This document shows, piece by piece, positions 36,201 through 48,400 of a DNA stretch of 64,000 nt. This DNA is from Sarcocystis neurona (taxonomy: Eukaryota; Apicomplexa; Conoidasida; Eucoccidiorida; Sarcocystidae): assembly GCA_000727475.1 (NCBI GenBank), contig KL647307.1:1784850-1848849 (forward strand). Reading direction: 5' to 3'. Each line of letters opens with the position of its first letter. The stretch's first letter is position 1. Both the position numbers and the translations under genes were made by a program. The notes beneath the pieces are model-generated. The model saw nothing but the letters and a program-made list of their open reading frames with translations, made no database searches and had not been told where the DNA came from.

Positions 36201-39200
36201 GGAAGCCGCAGCAGCACAGCAGCCGCAGCGACGGGACGCAGCAGGAGAGCGGCCGACGCCGCGGGGACGCAGCAGCACAGCAGCAGCAGCTGGGAGCAGC
36301 AGCACGACAGAGGAAGGAAGAAGCTGCTGCTGGGCGGGTGGGGTGGGGGAGGGGAAGGGACATTATACCCACCAGTTCTCGAGCCACACGTCGAAGATTT
36401 TTCAGTGAAATCTTCCCCGTGTTGTCGTCGTCGAAGAGGCGGAATGCCTTCGCCATTTCTTCCGCAGGATCTCTCTCCATGATCTTCTGTGTCACTGCGC
36501 CAAAATCAAACACAGGCAGTCCTACACAGTGACCTTCTACAATTACGTATGTGAGGTTTCCTTAAATTTACAGCCATCTATGACATATATATATGTCTGT
36601 GGAGTTTTCCCACACATACAGCGATCTTTGATATATATCTGTATAGAGGGAGCTACACGCATGTGTGTTTGGGTCTTTCTTACATATACAGCGATCTCTG
36701 CTATATATACGTGGATATATATATATATATATGCGGTATTCCTACGTCTACAGCGATCTTATATATATGTAGATCGTGTCCTCTGCACGACACGATCTTC
36801 TTCCCTTTCGATCTATCCACACGCATACAGGCGAAAGCACTCCTCCCCCCCTCCAGGTATTCCCTACACATACTGCGATGTTTTTTGTCCACAGACATAT
36901 CCATATCTGTAGCACTTTGGAAGCTTCTCATCACTTCCCTACAATGAACACATGTACACACACATCCACCTATATGTATGTGTACGAGTTGCTGCGTTGA
37001 TCTATCTATCTACTTCATGCGTGTGCAGCAGTTGTTGTGTTGATACGGCTAGAGAGAGGCAAATATATGTATGGGGGGTCGCCCGGAACTTGTGCAACTT
37101 TCTTTCGACCACACAAATTCACAGAAAAGGGCTGCTGTGTGGTTCGTTCTGCAGACATGTATATAAATACGGATAAGCCGTCGACCTCCACTTCTGAGAG
37201 AGAAACAGGTGGACACCTCCGTCTGTGTTGTGTGAGCACACTGGCGCATGCATGTGCAGGAGAACCGAGCCTTCTACGCTCCCGGCAGAGAAAAAAGGAC
37301 TTCGTGTGTGTGTGTGTGTTTCTGTCATTCGCTTCTCCTCCTTTTGCTTCCCTTTCCCTTCCTGCTGCCCAGACGTGCATCAGAGGTACCACTCTGCTGA
37401 AAATTCACTCGCAGGGGTCCTCGCTCTCTCCATACACATTCTCGACCCCCTCACCAAAGCTGGGCGCATATATCTCCCTCACGTGTTGCACGGGCTTCAC
37501 TATAGACATACACGTAGAAACTGCATATGTGTGTGTGGCTAATACATATAAATATTGTATGTGTGAGTGTATACACGTATATGAAGTCAGCAGCTGTGCA
37601 TACCTGTGAATGCTGCATGGGTGTACCTTCTTCGTCTCTTCTCTCTCTCTACATATATACATCAAATGCATGCGTGCGTGTCTCTCTCTACATGGGTAAT
37701 ACACATATATATGGATGTGTTTCGATGTATATACACGTATTAATGTGTACACGGCTCTGCAATCCCGCGTGTTGTGTGACAGAGTTCTAGAGCTGCTGCT
37801 GCAGGACGTTTTGTCTCGTTCACTTGGAGCGAGCAGCGTCTCCCCGTCTCTCCCTATGAAAGCAACTGCGTGTGTGTGTCTCCCTCTCTGTGTGTCTCCA
37901 CGCAGAATCCGAAGGATATGGAGGGCGTGGTCACGCGAAGAAGAAGAGACCGAGGCGGCAAAGAAGAAATCGAAAAAGAGACACGTGTCTCAAGACGGAG
38001 AGACCGCAGCGAGGAGAAGGGAAAGGCAGTCCAGAACAAGACGAAAGGGTGTACGGAGACGCAGCGGAGACACAAAGAGACGGAGACGGGAAGCAGCAAG
38101 GGAGACGGAGACGGCACCGACGGAAGCGGGGGGCAGGGGAAGAGTAGGGCAGCACGGAGACGCCGACGAGACCAGTGCAGCACAAATGAAGAGAGACGAA
38201 GCCAACACAGAGGAGACGGACAGAGGGAGAGACGAGGAAAGAGGAGGGACTTATAAAAGAGAAAACAGATGGGGAAGACCGAGCGACGTCTCTCACTGTG
38301 TGGATCTATCGAGAGGGAGATAAGAAGGGCGAGAGAAGCAGCAGCAGCAGAAGGCAGAGACGGACACAAAAACAGAGAGGGCAGTGCGAGAGAGTTGGCA
38401 GCGGAGAGAGAGGGAAGAACGAAATTCAGGAAGAAGCATCTCCTCTTACAGCAGCAGTTGACACACAGACGCAGCAGGAGTGACACACGCGGATGCTGCT
38501 GTGCATGCGAAAATTTCTGCGTCTGGCTCTCTAGCGTGGCACAGGAGAAAATGAAGCGGGAGGAGGAGAAGGTACAGCAGCAATAGACGTCGCGTGCTGG
38601 CTAGCTGATATATACACAGGGAGAAGGAAGCGTCTGCTTGACAGAGCAGAGAAAGCGACTGACTAATTTCTAGGAAATCCGCGTAGCAAATATGCCCCGC
38701 GTTTTGCTTGTCGTATTCTCGCATAAGCTCCAGCACTTGCGCTTTCTTCACGTCGAAGCCCAGGGCCCGCATCGCCACCTGCGAACAGCAACAGCAGCAC
38801 AGCAGCACGGAACCCAACAGCAATAGCAGCAGCCACAATAGCAGCAACAGCAGCAGCCAACACAGCAGCAGCAGTGCAATAAGAATCGCAGCAGGAGCAC
38901 CAATAGCCGCGGCAGCCCCACAGCAGCAGCAGGAGTCGCCGCAGCAGCAGTAACAGCCGCGTCGCTTGCTCTTCAGAAGAGAAGCAGCCATGCCAGAACA
39001 GGCGACCTGCAGCAGCACTAGCGGCATCGTCCCAGCACCTGCGGGTGGACTGGGAGCTGCCCTTTGCTGCCGGCTCCTCGGCGAGGAACTAGCTTCTTCG
39101 CACCAGTTCATATACGTACACACCCACAGCGACAGCTGTGAGACACATAGAAAGCGAGACATACACAAATATATATATATATAGACACACATACAAGAGA

Positions 39201-40667
39201 GGTAGGAAGTAAAAGATGAACACAGGCACCGGGGTAGAGGGGGACATGGATCCCGTCATGGAGAGAAAAACGTACTGAAGACGGGACGGTGGGCGCAGGC
39301 AGACGGCGAGAGACCCGCGCGGGACGAGGAGAGGCGCAACAGCAGCAGCAGCAGCCACTTGCAGGTATAGCAGCCTGTCGCAGAGGCAGCTGCTGCATTT
39401 ACCAGCCAAGCAGTGGGAAGACCCGCTTGCAGCAGCAGCAGCAAGACGGGCGGCAGCAGCAGGAGGGCGGGCAGCAGCAGCAGCAGCAGAATAAGAAGCG
39501 GCGGCACAGCGTTGGCTTTGTCTGCTGCTGCAGAAGTTGTTCTCTGCCTCATCCGAAACTACCCCGCCACGAGGCCGCCCACCACATCACCACGTCTCTC
39601 TCTCTCATATATATATATATATACGCGCAGATACTACGTATGGGTTGGGGGGGGGTTTTGGAAGAAAAAGAGAACTAGTAAAGATACAGAGGTAGATGAG
39701 AAGAAAGAAGAAAGCGCGAGGAAAACAGAGAGACACACATATACACTTATGGAAGAAGAACACTTCGAAGCAACGCTGTTCAAAAGGAGACCAGATCTAC
39801 AAGTCAGCGATACATGCGTTACTGAATAGTCCTCTGTATAGAGACAGAGAGAAGAAGAGAAAGAGAGAGAGAGACACACACGTACATATATGTATATATA
39901 TACGTATATATCTACATGTGGTCATAGAAGAGTCCTCTATATGTACACGTATATATACGTACAGAGAGAGACACATACATATCTAAATAACATATATATC
40001 TACGTGCAGGACACACACACACACATACATATCTACGCATATTTCATAAAATAGTCCTCTCTCTATACACACGCATACACACATATAGAGAGAGAGAGGG
40101 AAACACACATACACACATATATATACATATATATATTTATATGTACATATATATATGGAGCTACGTGTGTAGGTCATAAGACAGTGCCACACATATATAT
40201 ATGTATATAGACAGAGAGAGACAGAGAGATACGTACAGACAGATATACATGTCTATATATATACATACGTACAGAAATATACGTATCGATACATAGTTCA
40301 CAGGGTAGGCCGACGAATACACATCTGAGAAAAGGTATGCATGCGGAGAGAGAGACTGCTCCATACAGACGCATGCGTTTTGAGAGACGTGGAGCATTCC
40401 ACGTGCATGCGAAGAAGAGAGTATGGCTGAAGACTGGCTTCTCCATACTTTGAGTTCGTGGTAGTCGATCTTCCCCGTCTTCTCTGTGTCGAAGAGATCA
40501 AACGCTTCTTTGATTTCCATCTTCTGCTCTTCGCGCAGCTCCTGGCGCATTCCCCCTCCACGAAGACGCAGCCGACTCCCCAGTCCTGCGCTTCCTCCTG
40601 AGCCTCCTCCTGCGCCTCCTCCTGAGCCTCCTCCCGCTGCTCCTCCTCCTCCTATTCCTGCCATCAT
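33174..40667 (-). CDS. CEN2: centrin (caltractin), EF-hand protein, 5 exons, 191 aa
   Basis: A calcium-binding protein of centrosomes and basal bodies. Exons on the minus strand: 40667-40449, 38778-38664, 36494-36373, 35182-35113, 33223-33174. All phases match and the stop is TAG. EF-hand loops lie at residues 60-71 ([12 protein letters not shown], Ca-type), 96-107 (degenerate), 133-144 ([12 protein letters not shown], Asn at position 12) and 169-180 (DRDCDGEISQEE, canonical). Centrin hallmarks include [39 protein letters not shown] and the C-terminal IMKQTSLY. Residues 5-39 are unusually Gly-rich. The ATG pair at 40667 is the simplest start, but an N-terminal extension from 40735 upward is possible (see that entry). 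The CEN2 symbol rests on resemblance of the C-terminus and linker to the apicomplexan CEN2 type and is tentative. Certain that it is a centrin. Confidence 0.95.
35113..35182 (-). CDS. CEN2: centrin exon, first half of EF-hand 4
   Basis: Starts [16 protein letters not shown] after gtgacag and ends in DRDCDGE plus one base before gtaagc. Confidence 0.95.
35190..36360 (-). repeat. centrin intron: ATAC block and CAG-rich block
   Basis: 35240-35570 is acatac/tatata sequence. 35740-36340 is CAG-rich on the plus strand (CTG in the gene's own sense). The plus frames here are polyGln/Ala/Ser repeat products. Confidence 0.75.
36373..36494 (-). CDS. CEN2: centrin exon, EF-hand 3
   Basis: Its first two bases complete ATG for the Met in EIMTQK. 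Continues [15 protein letters not shown], loop 3 and LRRVAREL, then a gtgggt donor. Confidence 0.95.
36535..36890 (+). repeat. degenerate tandem repeat with TACAGCGATCT core
   Basis: (a/t)c(a/t)tatacagcgatct followed by atatatat recurs at about 36571, 36617, 36688 and 36748, with a weaker copy near 36871. The spacing is 46-71 bp. It lies in a centrin intron. Confidence 0.75.
37860..38450 (+). repeat. purine-rich (GA) block in centrin intron
   Basis: gagacggagac and agagagaag sequence, nearly pyrimidine-free on the plus strand. In the gene's sense it is a long polypyrimidine tract. Confidence 0.7.
38664..38778 (-). CDS. CEN2: centrin exon, EF-hand 2
   Basis: Begins [19 protein letters not shown] after a ttcgcag acceptor and ends DFLEI plus one base at gtcagt. 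The loop lacks the usual acidic residues at positions 3, 5 and 9, so it probably does not bind calcium. Confidence 0.95.
38790..38960 (+). repeat. CAG-rich patch before centrin EF-hand 2 exon
   Basis: cagcagcaacagcagc with CAA/CAT interruptions, lying in the intron just upstream (minus sense) of the exon at 38778. Confidence 0.75.
39280..40300. repeat. centrin intron: CAG patch and TATA/GA low complexity
   Basis: A CAG patch at 39330-39490, then gagaga and tatata tracts from about 39600 to 40290. Confidence 0.65.
40449..40667 (-). CDS. CEN2: centrin exon with Gly-rich N-terminus and EF-hand 1
   Basis: 73 codons: a Gly/Ser run, then [18 protein letters not shown], loop 1 and YHELK, ending at a gtatgg donor. 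The Gly tract comes from ggaggagg repeats. Confidence 0.93.
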
Positions 40668-40734
40668 CGCCTTGTTGATTGCTTTATATTCGAAGTCTTC
40701 TTCCTTCTGAATCTTCTCGCTAAGCTTCTGTTAC

Positions 40735-41245
40735 CTGCTCTCTTCTGCTGCTGCTGCTTCTGCTGCTGCTTCTGCGTCCACTTGTCTTCCTTCTCCTCTT
40801 GCGCCGCTGTCGCTCGACTGCCAGCACCACCACCGCCACTTGCTGCTGCTCTTGCTGGTGTTGTTGCTCTCGCTGCTGCTTTCGCTCCTCCTTCTCCTGC
40901 TGTTCTTGCTGCTGCTGTTGCTCTTGTGTCTTCTCCTTTCTGGCCCCCGGTCCTGTGGCTGACGCGCGGCTGCGCAGTCGCCGCGTGCCTTCTCTTTCCC
41001 TGCTGCTGCTGATGCTGCTGCTGCACTACTGCTGCTGCTGATTTTGTCTGCTGCTCTCTCTGCTGCCGTGCTGCTTCCGCTGCCGCTCTTCTTCGCCTTC
41101 TGTTGCTTCGTCGTCTCGCAAGCTTTTCTTCCCGCCGCTGTTGCTTCTGCTGCTGTCGGCGGGTCGAATCGAGCAGCAGTCTGCGCTGCAAGCGTCCGTC
41201 TCCCTGTCTCTGTATCTCTCGCAAAAAGCGATATTTCTCTGCCAC
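40735..41245 (-). CDS. possible Gln/Arg-rich N-terminal extension exon of the centrin gene
   Basis: A minus-strand open frame of about 170 codons reads as a charged helix at its start (EKYRFLREIQRQGD, then Arg/Glu/Gln repeats), followed by Gln/Ala-rich sequence. It can be joined to the centrin by a 77-bp intron (40658-40734, gtaaca to ggcag) that keeps phase and enters the Gly-rich segment in frame. The alternative is that the centrin starts at 40667 and this is only a CAG-repeat shadow. Transcript data would decide. Confidence 0.35.
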
Positions 41246-41249
41246 CCTT

Positions 41250-42370
41250 CCGTCTCGCTGCTGCTGCTTTTCGAAAGGACAGCGGTTCCTTCTCTTCCTG
41301 CTCCTGCTCTTGCTCCTGCTGCTGCTGTTGCTCTTGCCTCCTTACGAAACTCCTGTTCCTCGTCTCTCTGCTACGCCCACCACCCCCTACGGCTGCCGCT
41401 TCTTCCCCTTCTTCCTCCTGCTGCTGCTGCGCCTATGGACAACCACCGCTGTTGCTGCTGCTCTGCAGCCGCCCCTGCGACTCCCTCGTGTGCGACCTTC
41501 TGCTGCAACCCCTCCCTGCGGGAGGCAGGCGCCGGCTGCTGCTCACGTGGGTCAAATTTTGCTGCTGCTGCTGCTGAAGCAGTTCCTGCTCGAAACACAC
41601 CACTGTCACTGCTGCTGCTGAAGAAGAGGAAGGAAAATGAAGACGGAGGCGCAGAACCTGCTGGTGTGGACAGCCCCTGCTGCTGCTGAACGACGTCCTT
41701 GGCACTCAGGAAAGGGCCTGGTGCTGCTGCTGCTGCTACATGCAGCTACTCTTTTTTTTCTTCGTCTTTTCTTCTCTCTGCCTCTTCTGCTGCTGCTGCT
41801 GCCAACGTGGTCTCACTATAACTTCTCGCCGACACAGAAGCGGCTTACAACACCCCCACATACATGTGTATATATATGTATATATAGGGCGTAGACTTCC
41901 AAGCTTTTCCGTCAAGCAAAAAGACGCAATCTTGTGAAAAGTCAGTTCTTCTGTATATTTATATTTTCATAGAATTGTGTGTTTCTGTCTTTCTGTCTTT
42001 GTCTCTTTTTCTCTGTCTCTCAATATATACATGTATGTTCCTCCTCCTACCAACTTCTTTCTCTGTGTCCATCTGCACCCTTGCACGTATGTCCATACCC
42101 CTGCACACACACCTACAAAGAAGGATACATACACATACATATATATATATACATATATATGTATATACATAGATACACCTATATATATACATATATATAT
42201 ACATATATATGTATATACATAGATACACCTATATATATACATATATATATATATATATACACTCATACGGAGCTACACATCGATACAGATGTACCTATAC
42301 ACATATATATAGACAGAAAGCTACGTCACATATATGTATATATACACACACACATATATATGTTGGGGAC
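41250..42370. repeat. CTG-rich then TATA-rich sequence, no gene
   Basis: CTG-rich to about 41740. 42120-42360 contains two near-identical copies of a segment with atatatgtatatacatagatacacct. Confidence 0.65.
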
Positions 42371-42737
42371 CTTATGCAGCTGTCAACGTGGAAGACGGTC
42401 GCAGGGGGTGTTTACTACGTCCCTGGGGCACCTCGAGTGTACATACACCGGGGAAGCGACAGACTTGCGCAAGAGAAGGAGAGAAACTGCGGGCAAATTG
42501 AGGCCTTTTTCGACGCCCTTCGCGGGGAGAGGAGCATCTGCAGCCCAGGGACAGGTGCCCCCCCACGAAACGGAGACAAACGAAGAAATTTCTTCTTAAG
42601 CGAGACGAGAGCCGCCTCTCCACACGTGCAGCAAGAGACAGCAGCTCGGCCACCTCCCCACACACGTAGGGGGAGTGTTGACCCCCGTACGACATTCACT
42701 TGCGAGAGTCGGAGTTCCTTCTTTATCGACTTCGTAT

Positions 42738-42985
42738 AATTCTTCCGTAGCATATAATTCTTCCGTAGCATGCAATTCTTCCGTGGCATGCAATTCTTCC
42801 GTGGCATGCAATTCTTCCGTAGCATATAATTCTTCCGTAGCATATAATTCTTCCGTAGCATATAATTCTTCCGTAGCATGCAATTCTTCCGTAGCATGCA
42901 ATTCTTCCGTGGCATGCAATTCTTCCGTAGCATATAATTCTTCCGTAGCATGCAATTCTTCCGTAGCATGCAATTCTTCCGTAGA
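42738..42985 (+). repeat. minisatellite, 14 units of 18 bp (ATTCTTCCGTAGCATGCA)
   Basis: Fourteen head-to-tail units of ATTCTTCCGTAGCATGCA. Variation is limited to TA(G)/TG(G) at one site and CATGCA/CATATA at the end. Since 18 is a multiple of 3 and no unit contains a stop in these frames, one plus frame (304 codons across the array) and two minus frames stay open. I see no evidence that any is expressed. Confidence 0.95.
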
Positions 42986-43059
42986 CAGATGGGGAGTTTG
43001 TAGGGAGTCACAGGAGAGGCAAAGAAAGTCGTTCACAAGTACTTTTGCCGCTCACCAGG

Positions 43060-43700
43060 AGACCGCATGCACACCACCACGTATACACACACACAAATGG
43101 ATATATATCTGTGTATATCCTTCTGTTGAGATATATACGTGTATACACCCACACATAGATACATGCATGCATTCGCAAAGAAATACAGGAGACGAGAAGA
43201 ACGTCGTTCAGAGAGTCTCCTGCTCTCCAACTGGTGACTGCCACGCATGCAACCGCGTCTACATACATGTAGATATGTATGTGTGTACGACAAACATACA
43301 TACATATACAAACAGACATATATATATAGATATAGGAAAGGAGGAAACCGTCGTGCAGAGATGGGCGTGTTACTCAACTGGTGGCTGCATGCAGACAACC
43401 GTGTCTACATACATACATATATATACACACACGCGTACATACATATATAAATATATGCACGTATACACATATGTAGAGAGAGCAAGTGCGACAGGCGTCG
43501 TCCACACATTCTCCTGGTGGGGGACGCACATGACTACGTCTATAAACAGGGGAGACTCGCTTCAGGAAGTCAGAAATACAAATATATAAATACGTACGTG
43601 TGGATATACGTGTGTGGAGGAGAAAAGTAGACACTTACACAGCCACATACATACATACATATATGTACGTATGTACGTATGTCTGTATATATATATATAT
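43060..43700. repeat. ACAC/TATG low complexity with a repeated CTGGTG..GCATGCA segment
   Basis: A segment with ctc(c/a)aactggtg followed by gcatgca and accg(c/t)gtctacatacat occurs at about 43230 and 43380, with a weaker copy near 43510. Confidence 0.6.
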
Positions 43701-43849
43701 AGATGTAGGTTTGCAGGAATTTGAGAGGACGTTGAGAAGGACGACAGAAAAGTAGAAGAAGTAGGAGGAAAAGAAGAGGAAAAGCTCTTCTGTGTGGCGC
43801 CTTCCTGCAGCAGGAGTTCCTCTCTTTGTCTTCACTGCGCCACTGTTGC

Positions 43850-45120
43850 AGTTAGACGGGCGTGGACGCGCTGCGCGTTTTGCTGCTGTTGCTGCTGTAG
43901 CTGGTGCTGCGCCGACATTCGCTACCTCTCCGTCTCTACTGCTGCTACTGCTGTTCTTCTGTGTTGCGATGCCGCTGCGGCTCTAAACGGGCGCCGGCGA
44001 CTTCAAGGAATCCTGCTGCAACACAGAAGATAGGAGGTGACTCTTGTGCCTCAGCTCGCTGATGCTGCTGCGGCCCCTCTTATTCTTCCTCCTCCTTCTT
44101 GGAGAAGCCGCTGCTGCTACTGGAGAGGGCTCACGGGGCGCTACACCCGTTTCTGCTGTGAAGCAGGCGCGTCGCTGCCGCAGCAAGTGGCCTTTTCCCT
44201 TTCTCCTCTCCCCGAGTGCCTCTGCTGCCGCTGCAGCTGCTGCTGACGAGAGAGAGCTACTGCTGCTGCTGCCACACATACGTAGACATATGCTGCGCTG
44301 GAGAACTGCTGCTGCTGCTGCGCTTCAGTCACGAGGCCCCTGCTGTTGCTGCTGCAGAAGAAGAAGAAGCGTTCCGCTGCTGCTGCTGCCGCGCGGTGTT
44401 GTCGCTAGTACTGGTAAAGGTTCCTGCTGCCGCCACGGGGCCAGAGGCAGCAATGTTGCCGAAGGAAACTCCTGCTGCTGTGACTGTCGGGCCCTGCTGC
44501 TGCTGCTGTTGCAGCACGAATCTTCCGGCTGCTGTCTCTTCTTGTGAGAGGAAAATACGGTGGCTCTGGCCACCCGCGCTCCGCGAGCGCTTCCGGCGGG
44601 AAAACTGCTGCGGGTGTCTACGACTTCCTTTTCAGCTGCCTCTGCTGCTGCTGCCAGCTGCCGCTGTTCTGCTGGCTGCAGCTGCCGGTGGAGGTGTGCC
44701 TCTGCTGCTGCTGCTGCTTTCACGTGAGGTGTGTTGCTGCTGTCGTGGCACCGCGGCAGCAACCGCAGGCAACAGCAGCAGCAGCAGGCGGCTGACGACT
44801 GCTGCAGCAACAGAGAACGCCGCGGCACCGTATCAAGTGGCAGGCGCTGCGCAGCAGGAGCAGCAGCACGTCGAGAGGAGCAGCGGGAGAAGCACGTAGC
44901 AGCAGGAGACAAAGGGAGGTGTATAGCAACACAGGCAGACGAGGAGGAGCAGAAAAAGATGCCCAGTCGCAGAAATAGCGGCCGACGGCGGCGCGGCGGC
45001 AGCAACAGCGAGGAAAGCCGCAGCGACGCAGCGGCGGGATAAGAGGGCGAGCGGAGTCCGGGACGCACAGGCACTGCAGCAGCAGCAGACGGGAAGAACA
45101 ACCCTGAGGAGAGAGCTGTA
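43850..45120 (+). repeat. CTG-rich block switching to CAG-rich block
   Basis: ctgctgctg predominates to about 44745, then cagcagcag from 44755 to 45110. Open frames here are polyLeu/Cys or polyGln/Ala. No supported exon. Confidence 0.8.
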
Positions 45121-45340
45121 ATCGAAGCAGCAGGCAGACCTCGTGAAGGAAAAGAAAGGCTGTGTGTGTGTCTCCTTCTGTGTTGCACACAGAAAAGAAA
45201 ACCAGCAGCAGCACTTGCTACGGCTTGATTCCGGCGAGGCTTCCTCAAGTGGACGAAAAGCGACTAATTCCCGCATGTAGCACCTACTCCGCGGGTGCGA
45301 TTGCTCGCTGCGGTTCCCCCTCCCGAGCAACAGGAGTAAA

Positions 45341-45444
45341 ATGGATACGCAGAAGGTCCAAATAGCCGTGTGTGCTCAGGAGGAATGCAATGGCGAACGT
45401 GTAGACATATATGCATGTGGTGGAGAAGGACAAGCCTACGGACG
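45341..45444 (+). CDS. unknown gene, exon 1
   Basis: aaaATGG start context. 34 codons plus two bases ending at gtaggc; the split codon gives Arg with exon 2. Confidence 0.5.
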
Positions 45445-48400
45445 GTAGGCACAGGGGAGCAAGGGAGACCGGCAGAGCACGAAGATCCGAGAAAAAAACG
45501 AGGGACGGGGAAAGAAGAAGAAGGACGGAGAAAGACGAATTGGAGGGAAGACGGAGAAAGAAGAAGAGGTGGAGGGGTGGCTGGTGTCAGTGTGGTGAGG
45601 ACGAGGAGGGCGGCGCATCTGCGCGCATGCGCAAAAAATATTTGCCGTGTGTACTGCTGAGAAGTGTTTTTAATGAGATGGATCTGCTGCAGCACACCAT
45701 GCGTTCTTCCCCTTCCTGCTGGGCTGCTACTGCTGTTTTCTCTGGGGCGGAGCTGCGGCTGCTCACGCGCCTCGTCGCACTTCCGCTGCTACGTAAAGCT
45801 GCCCCCCGTGCGTTCGACGCTGCGCCGCACCAGCAGTGTGGGCTGCTGCTGGGAGTTGCGCGGTGGCTGCTGCTTCGGCTGGTGCACCTTCTCTTGTGCG
45901 CGCAGCAGCACCTGCTGCCGTAACCTTGTTGGCCCCGTCTGCTGCTGCTGGTGTTGCACACGTGCTGCTGCTGCCTCTTGTGCCCGAACTTCGGACGCGC
46001 GTTCTGCTGCTGGCGAGCCGCTGCTGCTTCCGCTGCTGTTGCTGCTGCCCGCCCTACCAGCAGAGGCGGCGGGTGTTCACCGAGAGAAGTCGATGGGGAC
46101 ACAGGGAAGTGCAGCAGGTGGTCTGCTGCCGCGTGCGCGGCCGTCGGAGAGCCGCAGAAACGTCCCCGCCGGGGGAAGTTCTTTTGCTGCCCACGAAGCA
46201 GCGCGGAGAAACGGATCTGCCAGGAAGGGGAAAGGAAAGAGAGCCTGCAAAAAGAAGACAACGGCGCGGCCGCGCTCGCAGGCGGGCGCTGCCGTGGAGA
46301 AGAGATTGCCGCAGCAGCCCCGCCCCGGCTGTACGCCCCCTGCACACGCCCTTCCACCCCCCTGCAGCCACGGTGCAGCGACGACGGCACAGCACCAGCT
46401 GCAGCGGCAGCCGCAGCAGCAGCGGCACCAGCGGCCCACGAGTAGGAAGAAGAGCAGCAGCAGCAGGAGCAGCAGCAGCGATGAAGGGAGAGAAGAGCCG
46501 CCGGGCGTGCAGCAGCAGAGTGTAGGCGGTACGGAAATGACTTTCACTTCACCACAGCTCCGACAAAAAAAGCACCAGCACCACTGGCAGCACCGGCAAG
46601 AGCACACGAGGAGGATACGAGCAGCAGCCGCTGCACAGCTTCTGTGTATGTATGTATGTCTGCGGTAGACGTCGCTTTTCTCTGGAGCTGAGGCGCGCCG
46701 TGTGCGAGACAGAACAGGCCATGGAGGAGAGCTGGAAGGTGACAATTTCTGAAACCCGCTACGGGGCTGTCGGCTTCCCACGCTGCTGGTGGAAAGAAGG
46801 CAACGCCGCGCGCTGCCAGTCGGGGCCACAAGAGCGGCCAACCAGCCCATCCTGGTCGCAGCAACCGCATCACTTCTCGCCGGAGGAGCAGCAGCAGCAG
46901 CAAGGCTCCCAGCGTGGCAGCACACCAGACAAAGGAAGTTGAATACAGAATTCTCGACTGTTGTGCTGTTGCTCCCCGTGTGCTGCTGCTGCCGACGTGC
47001 TGTTGCTGCTGCTCGCGTCCTCCTGCCGCTGCTGCGCGAGTACGCGAGCGGTTGGCTCATCTGTGGCTGCTCCGTCGCCTGTTGCGGCTGCTCCAGAAGC
47101 TGCTGCTGCCCCTCTTACTGCTGCTCCCCAGTGTACTACTGCCGCCACCACCTGTTTGCTCCGGCTGCTTCTTCTTCTCCTTCCCCCAAGGCATTTCCTG
47201 CTGCTGCTGCGAGGGCCTGGACGGTCCCGCTTCTTCGCGTCCTACCCAGCAGCACATTTCAACAGCAGCAGCAGCAGAATGCTGGAGTGGGGGCGCCGCA
47301 CCTCCACAAGAATGTGTAGACACACACCTAGCAGCAACGCAGCAACACGCGCACACCTGGTAGCTCCGCAGGACCGGCCCAACCGCAGCAGCAGCAGCTC
47401 CGCTGTCATCGAGCGGCATTCCTTCTGTGCGCATGCGCAGAAAGGGAAGCGGGCAAATCTCCTGATGGAGGACGTGTACCAAACAGAGACTGACAGATTG
47501 CGAAAAGGTACGGGAAGACACACAGAGAGCTCCCGTGACTGCAGAGCGCCGCCCGCACACACGTAGGGTCGATTGCAGGGGCCATCGTAGCCGGCAACGC
47601 GAAGATTCTCATGCAGCGGCCCCCGCCGGCAACACGTTTTCATGCAGCGGCCCTCGGCGGAGGACTTCTCTGCTGTCAGGGGGGGAGGACATTGAAGATG
47701 CCGCTGTAGTCGTGTTTTCCACTTTTTCAAATCTATGAGGAGCGTCTGGTTCGACGACTTCTCGGCGAGGCAGCAGCGATATCTCTCCCTGCCAAGACAA
47801 TTTTTCAGTTCGTACAAAGATAGTGTGTGTTTTCTTTTTTCTTCCTGGCGGCGCGCGGCAGAGCGAGTTTGCCTCTCAGCATTTATAGGAAGCGTGTGTC
47901 TTCTCCCGTTCCGCCCTTCTCTGTGGACAGAGGCCGGCCGCTTCGTCTTCTTCTTCTGCCTCTCTTTTTTTCACGGCGTGTGCCGTTCGTACTTTATCCT
48001 CTCCACTTCATCGCAGCTTGGCATTTTCTCCTTTTTCTCTGTCCGCTGTCCGTTCAAAAAGTTTTCCCTCCCCATACCCACTACCCCAGACCCCCCTTCA
48101 GCCAAGGTAGAGCAGAAAGTGACTTTCCTCGCCAAACCCACATGCGGAGTTTCACCAACGTGAACAAAAGAAGAAATTTCCACACGCAAACTCCTCCACA
48201 AGATAAGAAAGAAAGAGTTTCCCGGCGCAGCCCGCCGCCGACGACGGCACTTCTCTCTTGCGCGCCGTGGTGTGCAGCGGCACTGGCAGACGCAGGAGGA
48301 GCCGAGTTCTTTTCGCCGTTGCCGTCCTCTTCTTCTTCTTTTTCCCCACCGTTGTTGCCATTCTCTCTTTTTTCTCCGCTGCCATTTCCCTTTTTTCCGC

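Noticed and set aside
44325..45248. 307-codon minus frame
   Set aside because: Low-complexity translation of the CTG/CAG blocks; no domain, and competing open frames in other phases.
45264..45695. Minus frame over the first exon of the unknown plus gene
   Set aside because: The plus frame has a start codon and phase-matched splice partners; the minus frame has neither.
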